Positions 5,943 to 8,305 of a DNA stretch of 8,305 nucleotides are shown here, in pieces. The notes below the pieces were generated by a model. That model was not told where the DNA came from and made no database searches. It was given only the letters and a program-made list of their open reading frames with translations. The stretch lies in contig CAMLDO010000059.1 in assembly GCA_946478865.1 (NCBI GenBank), positions 1 to 8,305 of the forward strand. The letters run 5' to 3'. The DNA comes from an uncultured Methylobacillus sp. (GTDB lineage: Bacteria > Pseudomonadota > Gammaproteobacteria > Burkholderiales > Methylophilaceae). A program made the position numbers and the translations under genes. Numbering within the stretch: the first letter of the stretch is position 1; each line of letters opens with the position of its first letter.

Positions 5943-7717
5943 GTCAACGCGGCTCGGGCAAGGCCCCGATACCCGACCGCGCCCTGCCTTTTCTGCTGCG
6001 CTACGTCCGCCTGCGGCCGGGGCTGTTCAGCACGGTGCTCGCCGTCATCATCGGCGGCGCGGCCTGCGCGGTGGGCGTGCAGTACGCAATGAAAATGCTC
6101 ATCGACGCGATGGACGCCGACAACCGGCAGACCGCCGCGATCTGGATGCCGCTCGCGCTGTTCATCGGCCTCATCGCCATGGAAAACATCCTGTGGCGAC
6201 TCGGCGGTGTGTTCGGCTCCAAGGCCGTCATCGCTACCGGCGTGGACCTGCGGCTCGACTTGTTCGAGCATCTCACCGGGCACCCGATGCGCTACTTCAA
6301 CCAGCACTTCTCCGGCGCACTCGGCAATCGCGTTACCACCGCTGCCGCTGCCACGGGCGGTTTGTTCGGCACGCTGATCTGGAGCGTCATCCCGCCGATT
6401 ACCGACTTCCTCGGCGCCGTCATCGTGCTCACCACCATCCGCTGGCCCATGGCGATTGCGCTCATCGCGAGCGTCTTCCTCGTCGGCTGGCTGCTCATCG
6501 TGTTCGGCATCCGCGGGCGCGACATCCACAAGAACTACGCCGAACTCGCCAACAAGGCGAGCGGCGAGCTCATCGACGTGGTGAGCAACGTATGGACGGT
6601 CAAAGCCTTCTCCGCCCGCAGCCGCGAACGCGAGCGCCTCTCGGCCGAACTCGGTACCGAAGCCCAGGCCCAGCGCAAGAGCTGGATGTACATCGAAAAA
6701 GCCCGCGTCATCCACGACGTCTGCCTCGTGCTCATGGCAGGCGGCATGCTCACCTGGGCCATCATGCTGTGGCGCCAGGGATCGGTCACCACGGGCGACG
6801 TCGTCATCGTGAGCGCCCTCACCTTCCGCATCCTGCACGGATCGCGCGACCTCGCCCTCGCCCTGGTCGGCACCGCGCAGCAGTTCGGCGTCATCAACGA
6901 ATGCCTCAACGTCATCGCGCAACCCCATGAAGTGAAAGACCCCGAGCACAACGGCAAGCTGCACTCCGCGCTCGGCAGCATCCGCTTCGAAGATGTCGAT
7001 TACACCTATCCCGACGGCCGCGAGGTGTTTCGCCATTTCAATCTCGATATTCCCGCCGGGCAAAAAATCGGCCTCGTCGGCCCCTCTGGCGCGGGCAAAT
7101 CCACCCTCATCAGCCTCATCCAGCGCCTAGACGACGTGCAGGCCGGCCAGATTCTCATCGATAGCCAGCCCATCACCGAAGTCACGCAGGACAGCCTGCG
7201 CGCCCGTATCGCCGTGGTCCCGCAGGACATTGCGCTGTTCCATCGCTCGGTGCTGGAAAACATCCGCTACGGCCGCCCGGAAGCCACGGACAAGGAAGTG
7301 TACAAGGCTGCCCGCGACGCCTACTGCGACGACTTCATCCGCGAGCTGCCGCAAGGCTACGACACCATCGTCGGCGAACGCGGCGTGCGACTCTCCGGCG
7401 GCCAGCGCCAACGCCTCGGCATCGCCCGCGCCTTCCTCAAGAACGCACCCATCCTGATCCTGGACGAAGCGACCTCCGCGCTTGATACGCAGTCGGAACG
7501 GGAGATTCAGCTGGCGCTGGCGGAGTTGATGCGGGGGCGGACAGTGGTGGCGATCGCGCACCGGTTATCGACAGTGGCGAGTTTTGACCGGGTCGTGGTG
7601 CTGGTGGATGGGAAGATTGCGGAGGATGGGCCGCCTTCTATTTTGAGGGAGGAAGGCGGGGTGTTTGAGGATTTGTGGAGGTTGCAGGTAGAAGGATTTG
7701 AAAAAGCTCAACACTAG
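5939..7717 (+). CDS. MsbA-type ABC exporter half-transporter
   Basis: A 592-residue fused membrane/ATPase protein that should homodimerise in the inner membrane and use ATP to flip or export a lipid, glycolipid or other hydrophobic cargo. The membrane half has about six hydrophobic segments, near residues 29-51, 66-87, 143-165, 170-190, 259-278 and 284-300. The ATPase half is complete: Walker A GPSGAGKST (381-389), Q-loop Gln429, signature LSGGQ (485-489), Walker B ILILDE with catalytic Glu510, D-loop SALD (513-516) and switch His541. No peptidase or accessory domain is present. The start overlaps the glycosidase stop by four bases (ATGA), which indicates translational coupling and a shared job. 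The operon suggests a galactofuranosylated glycolipid as cargo, but this is not shown by the sequence. The last ~220 bases switch from C-ending to G-ending codons. Confidence 0.95.
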   Translation: MSQRGSGKAPIPDRALPFLLRYVRLRPGLFSTVLAVIIGGAACAVGVQYAMKMLIDAMDADNRQTAAIWMPLALFIGLIAMENILWRLGGVFGSKAVIATGVDLRLDLFEHLTGHPMRYFNQHFSGALGNRVTTAAAATGGLFGTLIWSVIPPITDFLGAVIVLTTIRWPMAIALIASVFLVGWLLIVFGIRGRDIHKNYAELANKASGELIDVVSNVWTVKAFSARSRERERLSAELGTEAQAQRKSWMYIEKARVIHDVCLVLMAGGMLTWAIMLWRQGSVTTGDVVIVSALTFRILHGSRDLALALVGTAQQFGVINECLNVIAQPHEVKDPEHNGKLHSALGSIRFEDVDYTYPDGREVFRHFNLDIPAGQKIGLVGPSGAGKSTLISLIQRLDDVQAGQILIDSQPITEVTQDSLRARIAVVPQDIALFHRSVLENIRYGRPEATDKEVYKAARDAYCDDFIRELPQGYDTIVGERGVRLSGGQRQRLGIARAFLKNAPILILDEATSALDTQSEREIQLALAELMRGRTVVAIAHRLSTVASFDRVVVLVDGKIAEDGPPSILREEGGVFEDLWRLQVEGFEKAQH

Positions 7718-7743
7718 GGAATTTGTATAAAAAGGGTAGTAAA

Positions 7744-7774
7744 CACATGTAAGTGCTTAGTATGTGAGATTTTT
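7744..7774. terminator. Weak hairpin between convergent genes, possible terminator
   Basis: CACAT (7744-7748) can pair with ATGTG (7762-7766), with TAA/TTA inside (7750-7752 / 7757-7759) and AGATTTTT following (7767-7774). It lies in the 63-base gap between the converging ABC gene and the small membrane protein gene. The stem is A+T-rich and interrupted, so this is only a plausible weak terminator for the plus strand. Confidence 0.35.
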
Positions 7775-7780
7775 CCCTCT

Positions 7781-8011
7781 CTAATTTGACCCGTCTGGCA
7801 TCTTCCGCTTTTGTATTCCCTCAATAATCATTGACACAATCCACAACCCGGCCTTAAAAGTATTCACCACTGGAATAAGACTCCAAAACATATTCCCCAG
7901 GATCTGCTTGCATAGCATGTTCTTGAAGCATGAAGTCTTGTAAATGGTTGAGAGCGAGCAGATGCCCAGAGAGACGAAATAGACAATCAGTAGCTGGTAT
8001 TGCACTGTCAT
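7781..8011 (-). CDS. Small two-helix membrane protein, unknown function
   Basis: A 76-residue protein I cannot assign to a family. It has a hydrophobic segment near residues 4-22, a polar middle with three cysteines including Cys28 and Cys34 (SCFKNMLCK), a second hydrophobic segment around 40-64, and a short charged tail (QKRKMPDGSN). A hairpin of two inner-membrane helices is likely, with the basic tail on the cytoplasmic side. Reality is supported by a near-perfect Shine-Dalgarno and by its start lying 14 bases after the stop of the upstream DUF2059 gene, so the two are probably co-transcribed. Codon use is A+T-rich and unlike the operon on the other strand. Confidence 0.72.
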   Translation of the reverse strand: MTVQYQLLIVYFVSLGICSLSTIYKTSCFKNMLCKQILGNMFWSLIPVVNTFKAGLWIVSMIIEGIQKRKMPDGSN

Positions 8012-8016
8012 ACCGA

Positions 8017-8024
8017 TCCTCCTT
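8017..8024 (-). promoter_or_regulatory. Ribosome binding site of the small membrane protein gene
   Basis: Read on the minus strand this is AAGGAGGA, five bases before the ATG at 8011. It is an almost perfect anti-16S match and the main reason to accept the 76-residue gene. Confidence 0.85.
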
Positions 8025-8025
8025 G

Positions 8026-8305
8026 TTAATTCTTTTTCAGGGTTCGCATAGCATCTCTCACTATTGCCTGCATCTTTGGCATCATGGGAGACATAATCTC
8101 TTGCATCATTGCAATAGAACGTTGCATAACCAAGGGCATTTTCTTGATCACCGCCTGACCGGCAGGAGTTTTATAAAATGCCAACATTCCCGCGACCTCT
8201 TCTTCAGTAAACGACTGTCGATATAGATCGACCATCTTTGGCTCAATCACTTCCCAACGCATTTCCTGTTTTATGAGCGCTGCCATCTTTTGCCCCATGT
8301 CATCA
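8026..8305 (-). CDS. DUF2059 family protein, C-terminal part (gene runs off the window)
   Basis: The visible 92 residues, read from the window edge, contain the DUF2059 core: an LYRQSFTEEEVAGMLAFYKT segment, then PAGQAVIKKMP and a methionine-rich helix ending in LKKN. The FTEEE...FY.TP.GQ...KMP pattern is diagnostic. Family members are usually about 150-200 residues with an N-terminal signal peptide and are thought to be exported; their function is not established. The frame stays open through 8305 with two more codons before the first visible Met (8298), and the family's usual N-terminal region is absent, so the true start lies beyond the window. It is followed by the small membrane protein gene in the same direction. 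Confidence 0.85.
   Translation of the reverse strand, partial: DDMGQKMAALIKQEMRWEVIEPKMVDLYRQSFTEEEVAGMLAFYKTPAGQAVIKKMPLVMQRSIAMMQEIMSPMMPKMQAIVRDAMRTLKKN

Noticed and set aside
5837..7063. 408-codon minus-strand open frame opposite the ABC gene
   Set aside because: The product is a low-complexity run of Ala, Asp, Glu, Gly and His, typical of an antisense shadow, and the opposite strand encodes a complete ABC exporter.
1..8305. CRISPR arrays, tRNA or rRNA genes, insertion sequences
   Set aside because: I saw no regularly spaced repeats, RNA gene signatures or transposase motifs on either strand.

Overview
The window is high-GC bacterial DNA from about position 1 to 7717. C-ending codons dominate and the protein families are typical of Proteobacteria, so a beta- or gammaproteobacterium is my best guess. 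No rRNA, tRNA or lineage marker fixes the organism. The last ~590 bases are visibly richer in A+T (roughly 45% G+C by eye).

Region 1 (1-2015, + strand) is a two-gene aldehyde unit. It holds an ExaC/AcoD-type NAD-dependent aldehyde dehydrogenase (17-1537) and a small DUF779 protein (1583-1948), a pair often seen side by side. A hairpin lies between the two genes, and a strong intrinsic terminator (1977-2015) closes the unit.

Region 2 (1949-2291) is a 343-base gap without a gene. After the terminator it contains a composite hairpin followed by a T-run (2145-2197) and a perfect 12-bp inverted repeat (2205-2216 / 2261-2272). The right arm of the repeat ends just before the ribosome binding site of the next gene, so this looks like a structured 5' leader of the following operon.

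Region 3 (2292-7717, + strand) is a tight four-gene operon: a GT-B glycosyltransferase resembling TuaH, UDP-galactopyranose mutase (glf), a cytoplasmic GH1-like glycosidase, and an MsbA-type ABC exporter half-transporter. The gaps are 3 bp, 57 bp and a 4-bp ATGA overlap. Mutase makes UDP-galactofuranose, the transferase could use it to decorate an acceptor, the glycosidase could trim or remodel the product, and the ABC protein could flip or export it. The product is unknown; a galactofuranose-containing glycolipid or surface glycan is an inference. This operon is the most interesting system in the window.

Region 4 (7718-8305) carries two convergent minus-strand genes: the 3' part of a DUF2059 gene running off the window edge, and a small two-helix membrane protein with a near-perfect Shine-Dalgarno. 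Their composition differs sharply from the operon.
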